From positions 186,001-250,000 of the forward strand of contig NZ_NSKE01000002.1 in assembly GCF_002287075.1 (NCBI RefSeq): a stretch of DNA of 64,000 nt, given 5' to 3'. Origin of the DNA: Fodinibius salipaludis (lineage in GTDB: Bacteria; Bacteroidota; Rhodothermia; Balneolales; Balneolaceae). The notes beneath the pieces were generated by a model. That model was not told the DNA's origin. It did no database searches and saw only the letters and a program-made list of their open reading frames with translations. How positions within the stretch are numbered: the stretch's first letter is position 1; each line of letters opens with the position of its first letter. Shown here piece by piece: positions 1 through 7,843 of this stretch. A program made the translations under genes and the position numbers.

Positions 1-272
1 GGGTCACAGAGCTTCTTTGCAGCCTTATCAAGCAGAAACTCTTCTTCCTGATATCCCATCACCCCTACGAGCGATTTGTCATCATCCACACCAATAAGAA
101 GGGTTCCCCCTTTGGTGTTGGCAAAAGCGGCAATTTCTCGTGCAATTTTATAAGCTGACGGGATGGTACGTTTAAATTCCAGATACATTCCTTCACCGGT
201 CTGAGCCAGATTCTTCACATCGAGGTAATCCATCTCAGAAAGTGAGGCTGTACTACGATTTTGAGAATACAT
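1..272 (-). CDS. AlbA_2/Schlafen-type ATP-binding domain protein (partial, runs off window start)
   Basis: The first 90 codons are visible and the 3' part lies outside the window. The start is the ATG at 270-272. Residues 32-36 (EFKRT) and 49-64 (AFANTKGGTLLIGVDD) are the signature of the AlbA_2/Schlafen ATP-binding fold found in bacterial putative DNA-binding or transcriptional regulators: an E-F-K strand, a helix, then N-x-x-GG-x-L-x-x-G-V-D-D. The missing C-terminal part would decide the subclass (full-length regulator with winged helix, or short stand-alone domain). The gene is separated from gpsA by about 95 bases and is not obviously in the same transcript. The role is unknown; only the domain is supported. 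Confidence 0.75.
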   Translation of the reverse strand, partial: MYSQNRSTASLSEMDYLDVKNLAQTGEGMYLEFKRTIPSAYKIAREIAAFANTKGGTLLIGVDDDKSLVGVMGYQEEEFLLDKAAKKLCD

Positions 273-367
273 AGCCACTCAATCTTTTTTAGTACAAACG
301 AAGGTAACAACAAAATATTAAGTACAAATGAACTTCCCGAACTTATAGCATTCTATCCTTTTGTACT

Positions 368-1378
368 CTAAATCACAATTTCCTCTTTGGGATTCCGGGT
401 CATCAGGTCGTACAGCATATCTTTGGGATCCTCCTGTTCAAAAAGCACGTGGTAAACGGCCCCGGTAATCGGCATTTCAATATTTAGCTTGTTACTCCAA
501 TCAAAAACGGAGCGTGTCGTCTTAACACCTTCAGCTACCATATTCATTTTTGAAACAACCTCATCCAGACTCTTTCCCTGGCCGATATTATATCCTACAA
601 AACGATTACGGCTGTGCTCACTGGTACAGGTTACAATCAAGTCGCCCATGCCGGCTAATCCGGAAAACGTATCTTGCGAAGCTCCCAACTGCATTCCCAG
701 GCGTTTCATCTCGTGCAACCCGCGCGTCATGAGTGCTGCCTTCGCATTATCACCAAGCTCAGCCCCATCAACAATACCGGCGGCAATTGCCATAATATTT
801 TTTACCGCTCCACCAATCTCAACGCCGATAATATCATAGTTGAGATATACCCGGAACATGGGAGTCAAGAAAGTTTCCTGAATAATCTGCGTGGTGCGCT
901 TGGAATTAGCACTGGCTACTACCGTGGTAGGCTTAAACTTGCTGACCTCTTCGGCATGACTGGGACCCGATAGCACACCGATATGATCGTCTACAATAGT
1001 CCCCTGAAGTACTTCGCTAAGCACTTGGGACATCGTCATAAAGGTATCATTCTCAATACCCTTGGCAACGCTCACCACCATTTCATCTCCATTAAGATGT
1101 GGTTTTATATTCGCAGCCACTTCGCGCATAGCGTGGGACGGCGTCGCAAAAACCACCATCTCCGGATCATCAAAGCATTCTTTGGGATCTGTTGAACATT
1201 CTATGGAGTCCGGCAGCGTTACATCCGATATATAAGCAGGATTACGATGCCTTTTATTAATACCATAGGCGATCTCTTTTTCTCGCGCCCATAACTGTAC
1301 TTTATTTCCAGCTCGCGCCAATACAATGGATAACGCTGTTCCAAAACTACCGGCGCCAATAATAGTTATTTTCTTCAC
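368..1378 (-). CDS. gpsA: Glycerol-3-phosphate dehydrogenase [NAD(P)+]
   Basis: Cytoplasmic enzyme reducing dihydroxyacetone phosphate to sn-glycerol-3-phosphate, the backbone donor for phospholipids. The 336-residue length is typical. An N-terminal Rossmann fold shows GAGSFG at residues 8-13. Lys106 in SVAKGIE and Lys193 in GGAVKNIMAIAAG match the substrate-site lysines of the family, and the C-terminal half has the NAKAALMTRG helix. It lies five bases downstream of plsY on the same strand, so the two form an operon that makes glycerol-3-phosphate and then acylates it. It ends in TAG. No unusual feature was seen. Confidence 0.97.
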   Translation of the reverse strand: MKKITIIGAGSFGTALSIVLARAGNKVQLWAREKEIAYGINKRHRNPAYISDVTLPDSIECSTDPKECFDDPEMVVFATPSHAMREVAANIKPHLNGDEMVVSVAKGIENDTFMTMSQVLSEVLQGTIVDDHIGVLSGPSHAEEVSKFKPTTVVASANSKRTTQIIQETFLTPMFRVYLNYDIIGVEIGGAVKNIMAIAAGIVDGAELGDNAKAALMTRGLHEMKRLGMQLGASQDTFSGLAGMGDLIVTCTSEHSRNRFVGYNIGQGKSLDEVVSKMNMVAEGVKTTRSVFDWSNKLNIEMPITGAVYHVLFEQEDPKDMLYDLMTRNPKEEIVI

Positions 1379-1383
1379 AATAG

Positions 1384-2088
1384 TTAGCTACCCGATTGCG
1401 GTTTTTCTTCTTTATTGAGCCATCCAACGGCGGGTTTAAAAGAACTGATCTTGTTTTCGGTTCCATTCAAAAGCCGTTTGATATTTCCTTTGTGCTTAAT
1501 GATTATTGCCAATCCAATAAACCCGGCAAAAATTAGGATACTGCCATCAATATCCCAGCCATATCCATAGCGTAACGCAACAAGCACCAACGGATAAACA
1601 AAGGCTGCAACTAATGATGCTAACGATACAAATCGACTGGTAAGTAACACAACAAGAAATACAGCGGCTGCAATTCCTACCGATACGGGCTCTATACCAC
1701 ACAGCATTCCTGCTGCCGTAGCCATACCTTTTCCACCCTCAAAATTGGCATAAAGTGGAAACATGTGTCCCACAACGGCCGCAATTCCACAAGTGATACT
1801 CAGAAAGGGAACCAAACTCCAAAATTCGAACAGGCTTACCGGACCAGACCCGATAAAATAAGCCAACTGGCTAATCCAAAGTGAACTGGCAAATCCCTTA
1901 AAAAAATCAATCGTTAATACAGCAACACCTGGCTGCCACCCTAAAAGACGAAAAGTGTTGGTAGCCCCGGCATTACCGCTGCCGTGATCTCGAATGTCAA
2001 CGCCCTTGACAATTTTTCCAACCCATATTGATGAGGGAATGGATCCCACCAGATAACTCAACAATAAAACAACTCCAAGTGCAATCAT
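1384..2088 (-). CDS. plsY: Glycerol-3-phosphate acyltransferase (acyl-phosphate dependent)
   Basis: Integral membrane acyltransferase moving an acyl group from acyl-phosphate to glycerol-3-phosphate to make lysophosphatidate. Three PlsY motifs are visible: GSIPSS near residue 16, the GSGNAGATNTFRLLG block near 37-51, and FEGGKGMATAAG in the middle. Hydrophobic segments alternate through the protein as expected for a multi-pass enzyme. At 234 residues it is slightly longer than the usual 195-215, with extra residues between the second and third membrane spans and a charged C-terminal tail. It is the first gene of the plsY-gpsA pair. The ATG at 2088 is preceded by an AGAAGA stretch that could serve as a ribosome-binding site. 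Confidence 0.96.
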   Translation of the reverse strand: MIALGVVLLLSYLVGSIPSSIWVGKIVKGVDIRDHGSGNAGATNTFRLLGWQPGVAVLTIDFFKGFASSLWISQLAYFIGSGPVSLFEFWSLVPFLSITCGIAAVVGHMFPLYANFEGGKGMATAAGMLCGIEPVSVGIAAAVFLVVLLTSRFVSLASLVAAFVYPLVLVALRYGYGWDIDGSILIFAGFIGLAIIIKHKGNIKRLLNGTENKISSFKPAVGWLNKEEKPQSGS

Positions 2089-2145
2089 ATCTTCTGATTA
2101 AGTGAGAAATGCCAACCGGCTGAAATATAAAAGATCGCATGATAA

Positions 2146-2166
2146 ACTCGAGGAAATTTCTCGAGT
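2146..2166 (-). terminator. Hairpin after lipA (probable terminator)
   Basis: Seven-base perfect arms ACTCGAG (2146-2152) and CTCGAGT (2160-2166) flank a seven-base loop. On the minus strand the hairpin is followed by TTTATC. It sits 14 bases past the lipA stop and upstream of plsY, which fits a terminator separating the lipoylation genes from the phospholipid genes. Confidence 0.5.
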
Positions 2167-2179
2167 AGCTACAATATTC

Positions 2180-3058
2180 TTATACGTGCTCCTCAGCGTG
2201 GTATGATGATCGAACCAGCGGACCACTTTCAACATGCTCAATACCAAGTTCTTCACCAATCTCTTTATACTCTGCAAATTGATCGGGATGCACCCACTCC
2301 TCTACCGGCTGATGCATCTTGGTAGGCTGCATATATTGTCCAATAGTCAATACATCAACATCATGATCGACGCAATCTTTCATCAGTTCAATAACCTGTT
2401 CACGCTTTTCGCCAAAACCAACCATAATGCCGGTTTTTGAACGAATGCCCTGATCTTTCACGCGCTGAAGCAATTCGAGCGAACGCTCATATTTTGCCTG
2501 CGGACGGATGGTGCGATACAGATCGGGTACCGTTTCAAGATTATGACTCAATACATCGGGCGGCGTATCAATTACAATTTGCAGGGCCTCCCATACGCCT
2601 CGGAAATCGGGAATCAGGGATTCAATAGTCACACCGTCAATAGCTTCACGCAACTGGCGGTGACATTCGGCAAAAATAGGTGCCCCGCCGTCTTCACGCT
2701 CATCACGATTTACAGAAGTTAATACTACGTGTTTTAGCCCCATCTCTTTTGCCGCTTCGGTAACCCGTCGCGGCTCATCCCAATCCAATCCCTGTACCGG
2801 TCGACCTGTTTTAACCGCACAAAACGAACAAGAACGCGTGCAGACATCCCCCAGAATCATAAAAGTAGCCGTACCTCGTCCCCAGCATTCACCCATATTC
2901 GGGCAGCGAGCCTCCGAGCAAACGGTGTTAAGCGACTTATCCCGTACAGTCTCCGAAACTTCCTTAAACTTTTCGCCGGATGGCAATTTTACGCGTAACC
3001 AGTCCGGACGACGCTGAGAGGTTTCGTTACGATCTACAACGTTGAGTTCTTTAATCAT
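2180..3058 (-). CDS. lipA: Lipoyl synthase (radical SAM)
   Basis: Inserts two sulfurs into protein-bound octanoyl groups to make lipoyl cofactors. Both iron-sulfur clusters are visible: Cys47, Cys52 and Cys58 (CSEARCPNMGEC, auxiliary cluster) and Cys73, Cys77 and Cys80 (CTRSCSFC, radical SAM cluster). The C-terminal RSSYHAEE segment carries the conserved RSSY motif contributing the serine ligand. The 292-residue length is normal. It follows lipB by 15 bases on the same strand, and lpdA lies upstream, so the block supplies both the cofactor and the E3 subunit of 2-oxoacid dehydrogenases. Confidence 0.97.
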   Translation of the reverse strand: MIKELNVVDRNETSQRRPDWLRVKLPSGEKFKEVSETVRDKSLNTVCSEARCPNMGECWGRGTATFMILGDVCTRSCSFCAVKTGRPVQGLDWDEPRRVTEAAKEMGLKHVVLTSVNRDEREDGGAPIFAECHRQLREAIDGVTIESLIPDFRGVWEALQIVIDTPPDVLSHNLETVPDLYRTIRPQAKYERSLELLQRVKDQGIRSKTGIMVGFGEKREQVIELMKDCVDHDVDVLTIGQYMQPTKMHQPVEEWVHPDQFAEYKEIGEELGIEHVESGPLVRSSYHAEEHV

Positions 3059-3073
3059 GGAACAAAAATAAAA

Positions 3074-3838
3074 TTATTGGGATGCTGCTTTTCTTTCAGA
3101 ATTTTTAAGATACGAAAATTGATCGTCCAGTTCAGGCAATGAATCCACTTTTGATATGGTTACATCAAACACCTCCTGAAAATGGGTTAGAAGATGTTCT
3201 TTTACTTTTGATTCGTTCACCCTATGCCCCAGCAACTCTTCTAAGCTGGTTACTTCTTTATCCGTAATACCGCAGGGTACAATATGATTGAAATAGCTGA
3301 GGTCGGCATTTACGTTGAAGGCAAAACCATGCATGGTAACCCAGCGACTACACCGAATGCCCATGGCACATATTTTCTGATCCCCTACCCATACGCCAGT
3401 TAAACCGTCAATACGTCCGGCTTCTATGTCATATTCGGAACAAGTTCGGACTATGACTTCCTCGAGGTAACGCAGATACTTGTGGACATCGGTAAAATGG
3501 CGATCGAGATCCAGAATGGGATAACCAACTATTTGTCCGGGCCCGTGATAGGTGATATCACCGCCTCTATCAATCTCTATAAATTCGGCATCGATATTTG
3601 ACAGTTCTGCCATTCCTTTGAGCAAGTGTCCCTTATCGCCGCTTTTGCCCAACGTATATACGTGAGGATGTTCTACAAACAGGAGCACATCGTTGCTTTC
3701 ATCACCCGGCTTGTAGAGTTTCTGTTCTTTACGTCGACTCAATTTTTCATCTCCCAAGCGCTGTTGGATGGTTGTCTGCAGATCCCATACCGGGCGGTAG
3801 GGAGCGTGACCTAAATCGTAAAAGTTAACCGTATTCAT
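3074..3838 (-). CDS. lipB: Octanoyltransferase (lipoyl-[carrier protein] protein transferase)
   Basis: Moves octanoate from acyl carrier protein to the lipoyl domains of dehydrogenase subunits, supplying the LipA substrate. The family core is clear: RGGDITYHGPGQ at residues 91-102, Lys155 in GDQKICAMG, and the acyl-thioester cysteine Cys189 in VPCGITDK. It is 254 residues, with a roughly 30-residue insertion near residues 25-50 (SRRKEQKLYKPGDESND) compared with compact LipB proteins. It is the upstream gene of the lipB-lipA pair and is separated from lpdA by a 130-base spacer holding an AT-rich palindrome. Confidence 0.96.
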   Translation of the reverse strand: MNTVNFYDLGHAPYRPVWDLQTTIQQRLGDEKLSRRKEQKLYKPGDESNDVLLFVEHPHVYTLGKSGDKGHLLKGMAELSNIDAEFIEIDRGGDITYHGPGQIVGYPILDLDRHFTDVHKYLRYLEEVIVRTCSEYDIEAGRIDGLTGVWVGDQKICAMGIRCSRWVTMHGFAFNVNADLSYFNHIVPCGITDKEVTSLEELLGHRVNESKVKEHLLTHFQEVFDVTISKVDSLPELDDQFSYLKNSERKAASQ

Positions 3839-3867
3839 AGCACCGTCGAATTAGGAATTAAAAATTT

Positions 3868-3909
3868 AGAATTAGGAATAAGAGTGATATACTCTCAATT
3901 CCTAATTCT
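3868..3909. repeat. AT-rich palindrome between lpdA and lipB
   Basis: The left arm AGAATTAGGAATAAGAGT (3868-3885) pairs with the right arm at 3891-3909 around a five-base loop, with one mismatch or bulge. Beyond this stem both sides carry further copies of the word AATTAGGAAT or AATTAAAAAT (3849-3929). It could act as a terminator or attenuator for lpdA, or be a copy of a dispersed intergenic repeat. Confidence 0.6.
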
Positions 3910-3968
3910 TCATTCCTAATTTTTAATTACAACCCTCCTACCTTCAGAAAGATTCCGCAAAAAAACAG

Positions 3969-5375
3969 TTAGCTTCCTAAATGCACGCCTTCACCGTAAG
4001 CTTCGGCAGCAGCTTCCATCACTGCTTCTGACATCGTTGGGTGTGGATGCACAGCACTGATAATTTCGTGTCCCGTAGTTTCCAGATCACGAGCTACTAC
4101 AACTTCTGCAATCAACTCAGTAACGTGCGATCCTATCATGTGGCAACCCAGCCATTCGCCGTACTTCTCATCAAAGACAACTTTAACGAATCCTTCTTCG
4201 TGGCCGAGCCCTGTGGCCTTACCGCTGGCAGAAAATGGAAATTTGCCGACTTTGACATCGTAGCCTTCCTCTTTGGCCTGCTCTTCCGTATATCCCACCG
4301 AAGCAATCTGCGGCTCGCAATAGGTACAACCTGGAATATTATTGTAATTCATTGGCTGTGGATCTTCACCGGCCAAGTTCTCCACACAGTTGATACCTTC
4401 GTGCGAAGCCTTGTGCGCCAACCATGGGCCACCGGCCACATCACCTATCGCGTAAATGTTTTCTACTGATGTTTGATAAGTCTCTTTATCAACCTGAATG
4501 GCCCCTTTTTCATATTCAACGCCGATATCATCAAGTCCGATTCCTTCTACATTCCCAGCAACACCAACGGCTGAAAGCACCACATCCGCTTCGACAACTT
4601 CCTCATCGTCACCGGATTTAATCGTAACTTTCACACCGTCACCGTCTTTCTCAACTTTTTCGACCGTGCTTCCAGTACGGATATCCATACCTTTCTTCTT
4701 GTAGATCTTTCCAAGCTCCTTGCCAATGTCTTTGTCTTCCACCGGCACAAGCGAATTCTGAAGCTCGACAATCGTTACATCGGTTCCGATGGTATTATAG
4801 AAATAGGCAAACTCAACTCCGATAGCACCGGCGCCAATAATCACCATCTTGTCGGGCTGCTCTTCGAGCTTCATCGCACGCTCCGAATCGATAATCATTT
4901 CTCCATCGATCGGCAAGTTCGGTAGTTCGCGCGGACTGGCTCCTGTAGCAATAATAAAGTTGTCGGCATTAATTTCTTCGACAACTTCATCACTGTCATC
5001 AAGTACATTCACCTGATCTTTTGAGGCAAAAACACCCTTTCCTTCAAAGACCTCTATCTTGTTAGCCTTCATCAAAAACTGAACGCCCTTGCTCATCTTG
5101 TTAGCCACATTTCGGCTGCGGTCAATCATTCCGCCAAAATCGGCAGAAAAGCCATCCACATTTACACCATAATCGCCGGCATGCTCGATACTTTCATACA
5201 CTTCTGCTGAGCGCAGGAGCGCTTTCGTAGGAATACATCCAATATTCAAACAAACGCCGCCGAGGTGACGTTTTTCAATGATTGCTGTATTAAAACCTAA
5301 TTGTGAAGCGCGAATCGCAGCCACATATCCACCGGGACCTGATCCAATTACGCAGACATCAAATTCTTTTGCCAT
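3969..5375 (-). CDS. lpdA: Dihydrolipoyl dehydrogenase (E3)
   Basis: FAD flavoenzyme that reoxidises dihydrolipoamide in pyruvate, 2-oxoglutarate or branched-chain dehydrogenase complexes, or in glycine cleavage. The FAD-binding motif GSGPGG is at residues 11-16 and the redox disulfide is Cys42/Cys47 in GGVCLNIGCIP. A second NAD-binding GAGAIG motif lies near residue 180, an AIGDVAGG motif near 313, and the C-terminal HPHPTMSEA carries the active-site His. At 468 residues it is full length. Its position upstream of lipB and lipA makes a lipoyl-dependent enzyme module, although no E1 or E2 gene is in the window. Confidence 0.96.
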   Translation of the reverse strand: MAKEFDVCVIGSGPGGYVAAIRASQLGFNTAIIEKRHLGGVCLNIGCIPTKALLRSAEVYESIEHAGDYGVNVDGFSADFGGMIDRSRNVANKMSKGVQFLMKANKIEVFEGKGVFASKDQVNVLDDSDEVVEEINADNFIIATGASPRELPNLPIDGEMIIDSERAMKLEEQPDKMVIIGAGAIGVEFAYFYNTIGTDVTIVELQNSLVPVEDKDIGKELGKIYKKKGMDIRTGSTVEKVEKDGDGVKVTIKSGDDEEVVEADVVLSAVGVAGNVEGIGLDDIGVEYEKGAIQVDKETYQTSVENIYAIGDVAGGPWLAHKASHEGINCVENLAGEDPQPMNYNNIPGCTYCEPQIASVGYTEEQAKEEGYDVKVGKFPFSASGKATGLGHEEGFVKVVFDEKYGEWLGCHMIGSHVTELIAEVVVARDLETTGHEIISAVHPHPTMSEAVMEAAAEAYGEGVHLGS

Positions 5376-5401
5376 GGGACTAATTGATTTATGTTTGAAT
5401 A

Positions 5402-5476
5402 AAAATGGTTGAATGATTGATTTGAACCTTACATCGTTACATCAGCAATTTGATAAATCAATCATTCGGCCATTTT
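5402..5476. repeat. Inverted repeat upstream of lpdA
   Basis: The 22-base arms at 5402-5423 and 5455-5476 pair at 20 of 22 positions around a 31-base spacer; the shared core is GAATGATTGATTT. It lies in the 195-base gap between lpdA and the DUF985 gene, both on the minus strand. It could be a terminator for the DUF985 gene or a repeat element in the lpdA leader. Confidence 0.6.
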
Positions 5477-5570
5477 CAAAAGCCCTCTAATTTAAGAATT
5501 ATAGACGAGAGATATAAGGTTTTACTCTGCGATTCTTTGGGATATAAAAACCTACTGTTAAACAAGGCTT

Positions 5571-6050
5571 TTATATCGGATTACTTAAAATCTTAGCTGC
5601 TATCCCGGGATATTCCCGAGCTAAATCTTCAGAGCTAATCATCTCAAAATCTTCAAACTCAAAGCCGGGACTCACCGTACAACCCACCAACGAATAGCTA
5701 CCGGTGGTATAAGCGCGCTGACAACAATACCCGGGCACCAGCCGCTGGAACTCAACATCATCAGTAAAATCATTACCCAGCTTAAGCTTTTTTAGCTCTC
5801 CATCCCGATCAACTACTTCCAGAATCAGCGTATCACTGGCATAAAAATGCCAGAGCTCGTCCCATTGTACACGATGCCAATCAGATAATACGCCCTCCGT
5901 GAGTAAAAAATAGATCCCCGTTCCAGCGGACCGTTCCATCCCATCCAACAGTTTCACTTGTTGTTCGCTCTTATAAGTTTCTCGGTAGTACCCTCCTTCC
6001 GGGTGAGGACTTAAATCTAACCTATCAATTATTTGCTCAACATCATCCAT
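5571..6050 (-). CDS. Cupin family DUF985 protein
   Basis: A 159-residue protein of the DUF985 cupin family (the fold of yeast YML079w and related RmlC-like proteins). Visible signatures are the N-terminal LDLSPHPEGGYYRETYKS, a central WHRVQWDELWHFYASD strand pair, and the C-terminal VSPGFEFEDFEM. A small ligand in the beta barrel is expected from the fold, but no substrate can be named. No signal peptide is visible, so it is probably cytoplasmic. It stands alone on the minus strand, divergent from the first lipoprotein gene with only about 80 bases between starts, so their promoters must be close or overlapping. Confidence 0.85.
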   Translation of the reverse strand: MDDVEQIIDRLDLSPHPEGGYYRETYKSEQQVKLLDGMERSAGTGIYFLLTEGVLSDWHRVQWDELWHFYASDTLILEVVDRDGELKKLKLGNDFTDDVEFQRLVPGYCCQRAYTTGSYSLVGCTVSPGFEFEDFEMISSEDLAREYPGIAAKILSNPI

Positions 6051-6128
6051 ATTAATTGTTGAAACTTTTTTGTTTCAGATCCATTTAAAAACAAGTGTTC
6101 ACGAATTGTTAATAATTTAGACTGTTTT

Positions 6129-6914
6129 ATGAAGCGAAGCAGATCATATTTGCCAGCCCTAATTATAGCAATTTTTATCGCATTTATTTTACAATCCTGC
6201 CTGGATTCAACAGGGCCTAAAAATGAAGAATCTGAACAATCCTATTCACATGTGCAAAATCCCGGGACTTCTGCCAATGATTTTCTGGCTGACTCTAACT
6301 TTACACATCTGGTTGTAGAAGTGGATTACATGCCGGGCTATGAGCCAAATGCGGAAGCCCTTGACAGCCTTGAAACATTTTTCAAACAGCGGCTTCACAA
6401 AAATTCCATCACAATAAAAGAGCCCACCGAAATCGAATCACGAAACCAGGATTCATACAGTGCTAACGATGTTAGAGATATCGAATCTGAAGAACGATCT
6501 ACTTTTTCGGAGGGTGATACGCTGGCAGCCTATTTTATGATTGTTGATGGCGAATACAGTGAGCGTGAGCTGATGGGAATTGCTTATTATAATACTTCAA
6601 ACGCTTTCTTTGGCCCGGCTTACGACGAGGCCAGCAGTGGTCCCGGCTCAATCTCCCGCTATCGAGTAGAAGCCATCTCATTCCGACACGAGTTTGGACA
6701 CCTCTTCGGACTTGTCGATATTCCCAATTCGGGCACCGAAATGCAGGAGCCGCACCGAGATCAAGATCAGGGTAATCACTGTGATAACGACCAATGCCTG
6801 ATGTATTATGCTACACAAACCACCGACTTAATTGGCAATACCGTAGGAGATGAAGAAATTACTTCCCTGGATGAAAATTGCATTGCAGACTTAAGAGGTA
6901 ACGGGGGCAAGTAG
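6129..6914 (+). CDS. Lipoprotein, putative metzincin-like zinc metalloprotease (copy 1)
   Basis: Probable exported zinc peptidase of unknown substrate. Residues 8-24 form a lipoprotein signal with lipobox LQSC (Cys24). The zinc motif HEFGHLFGLVD spans residues 187-197, giving ligands His187 and His191, catalytic Glu188, and an Asp at position 197 where snapalysin-type HExxHxxGxxD enzymes have their third ligand. A downstream HCDNDQCLMYY segment holds a Cys pair and a Leu-Met that may form the Met-turn. The next gene is a clear paralogue with the same layout, so this is a tandem duplication. Family assignment beyond metzincin-like is not possible here. Confidence 0.75.
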   Translation: MKRSRSYLPALIIAIFIAFILQSCLDSTGPKNEESEQSYSHVQNPGTSANDFLADSNFTHLVVEVDYMPGYEPNAEALDSLETFFKQRLHKNSITIKEPTEIESRNQDSYSANDVRDIESEERSTFSEGDTLAAYFMIVDGEYSERELMGIAYYNTSNAFFGPAYDEASSGPGSISRYRVEAISFRHEFGHLFGLVDIPNSGTEMQEPHRDQDQGNHCDNDQCLMYYATQTTDLIGNTVGDEEITSLDENCIADLRGNGGK

Positions 6915-6992
6915 TATTGAGTTCTGAGTAATGAGATTCATAAAAACTAACTCACATTAACTTAAACCGCATTTTATACAAATATCCGCGTT

Positions 6993-7766
6993 ATGAGATT
7001 ATTTAAACGAGTATCAGTCTTTATTCTTTGTTTTTCGCTGGCCATCTTCATTTATAGCTGTTCAGATTCCAGTACTGATCCAGGTGATCCGTCACAAGAA
7101 GAGTTTAACAGCAAAGCAGGAACCGGAGAGTCGGCCGAACACTTCTTACAAAGTGATACCTATAGCAATATCGAAATTGAACTTGACTATATGGAGGGAT
7201 ATAAACCAACAGAAGGAGCAATTGATAGCTTAGAATCCTTCTTAAATAATCGACTCAACAAAAACAGTATTACCATCAATACCAGCAAAATTCCTGCCCG
7301 AGGCGATGGCCCCTATTCCACAGAAATGATCACAACTATTGAAGAAGATGAGCGTGATAATTATACCGAAGCCAGTGGTAGTACGCTCCACGCCTATATT
7401 GTAGTTGTCGATGGCGAGCTCAGTGATAATCCTAATGTATTGGGAATTGCTTATTGGAATACCTCAATGGCTCTGTTTGGAGAAACAATCGACAACATAA
7501 GCAGTTCTGACCCTACAAGTCCCAGCGAACAACAGGTTGAAAATACAGTATTACGCCACGAAGTTGGCCATAACATGGGATTAGTCGGTAACGGTACTCC
7601 TACACAATCCGATCATAAAACGGAGGATAGCGCCCATTGTACAAACGATGAATGCTTGATGGCACCGTCGGTACAAACCGGTGATATTTTCCAGAATATA
7701 AGTGGAGATGTTCCTTCTCTTGATGAAGCTTGTATTCAAGACCTGAAGGCAAACGGAGGAAAGTAA
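6993..7766 (+). CDS. Lipoprotein, putative metzincin-like zinc metalloprotease (copy 2)
   Basis: Paralogue of the preceding gene, separated by 78 bases. It has a lipoprotein signal with lipobox IYSC (Cys23), a shared central domain (ELDYMEGYKPTEGAIDSLES aligns with copy 1), and the zinc motif HEVGHNMGLVG at residues 189-199. His189, Glu190 and His193 are kept, but the position of the third ligand, Asp in copy 1, is Gly199 here, so metal binding may use another residue or be weakened. HCTNDECLM and the C-terminal CIQDLKANGGK are shared with copy 1. It is predicted to be membrane-anchored in the envelope. Substrate unknown. Confidence 0.72.
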   Translation: MRLFKRVSVFILCFSLAIFIYSCSDSSTDPGDPSQEEFNSKAGTGESAEHFLQSDTYSNIEIELDYMEGYKPTEGAIDSLESFLNNRLNKNSITINTSKIPARGDGPYSTEMITTIEEDERDNYTEASGSTLHAYIVVVDGELSDNPNVLGIAYWNTSMALFGETIDNISSSDPTSPSEQQVENTVLRHEVGHNMGLVGNGTPTQSDHKTEDSAHCTNDECLMAPSVQTGDIFQNISGDVPSLDEACIQDLKANGGK

Positions 7767-7789
7767 TATAGATTTGAGTATTGAGTCAT

Positions 7790-7826
7790 GAGTAGTGAGT
7801 ATGTTATAGTTCATATTTCACTACTC
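7790..7826. terminator. Hairpin between convergent genes
   Basis: GAGTAGTGAGTATG (7790-7803) pairs with CATATTTCACTACTC (7812-7826) with one bulge around an eight-base loop. It lies between the end of the second lipoprotein gene (plus) and the end of prfC (minus), the expected place for a bidirectional terminator. The left side also repeats the word TGAGTA several times. Confidence 0.5.
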
Positions 7827-7843
7827 AAATACCATGACTATAA

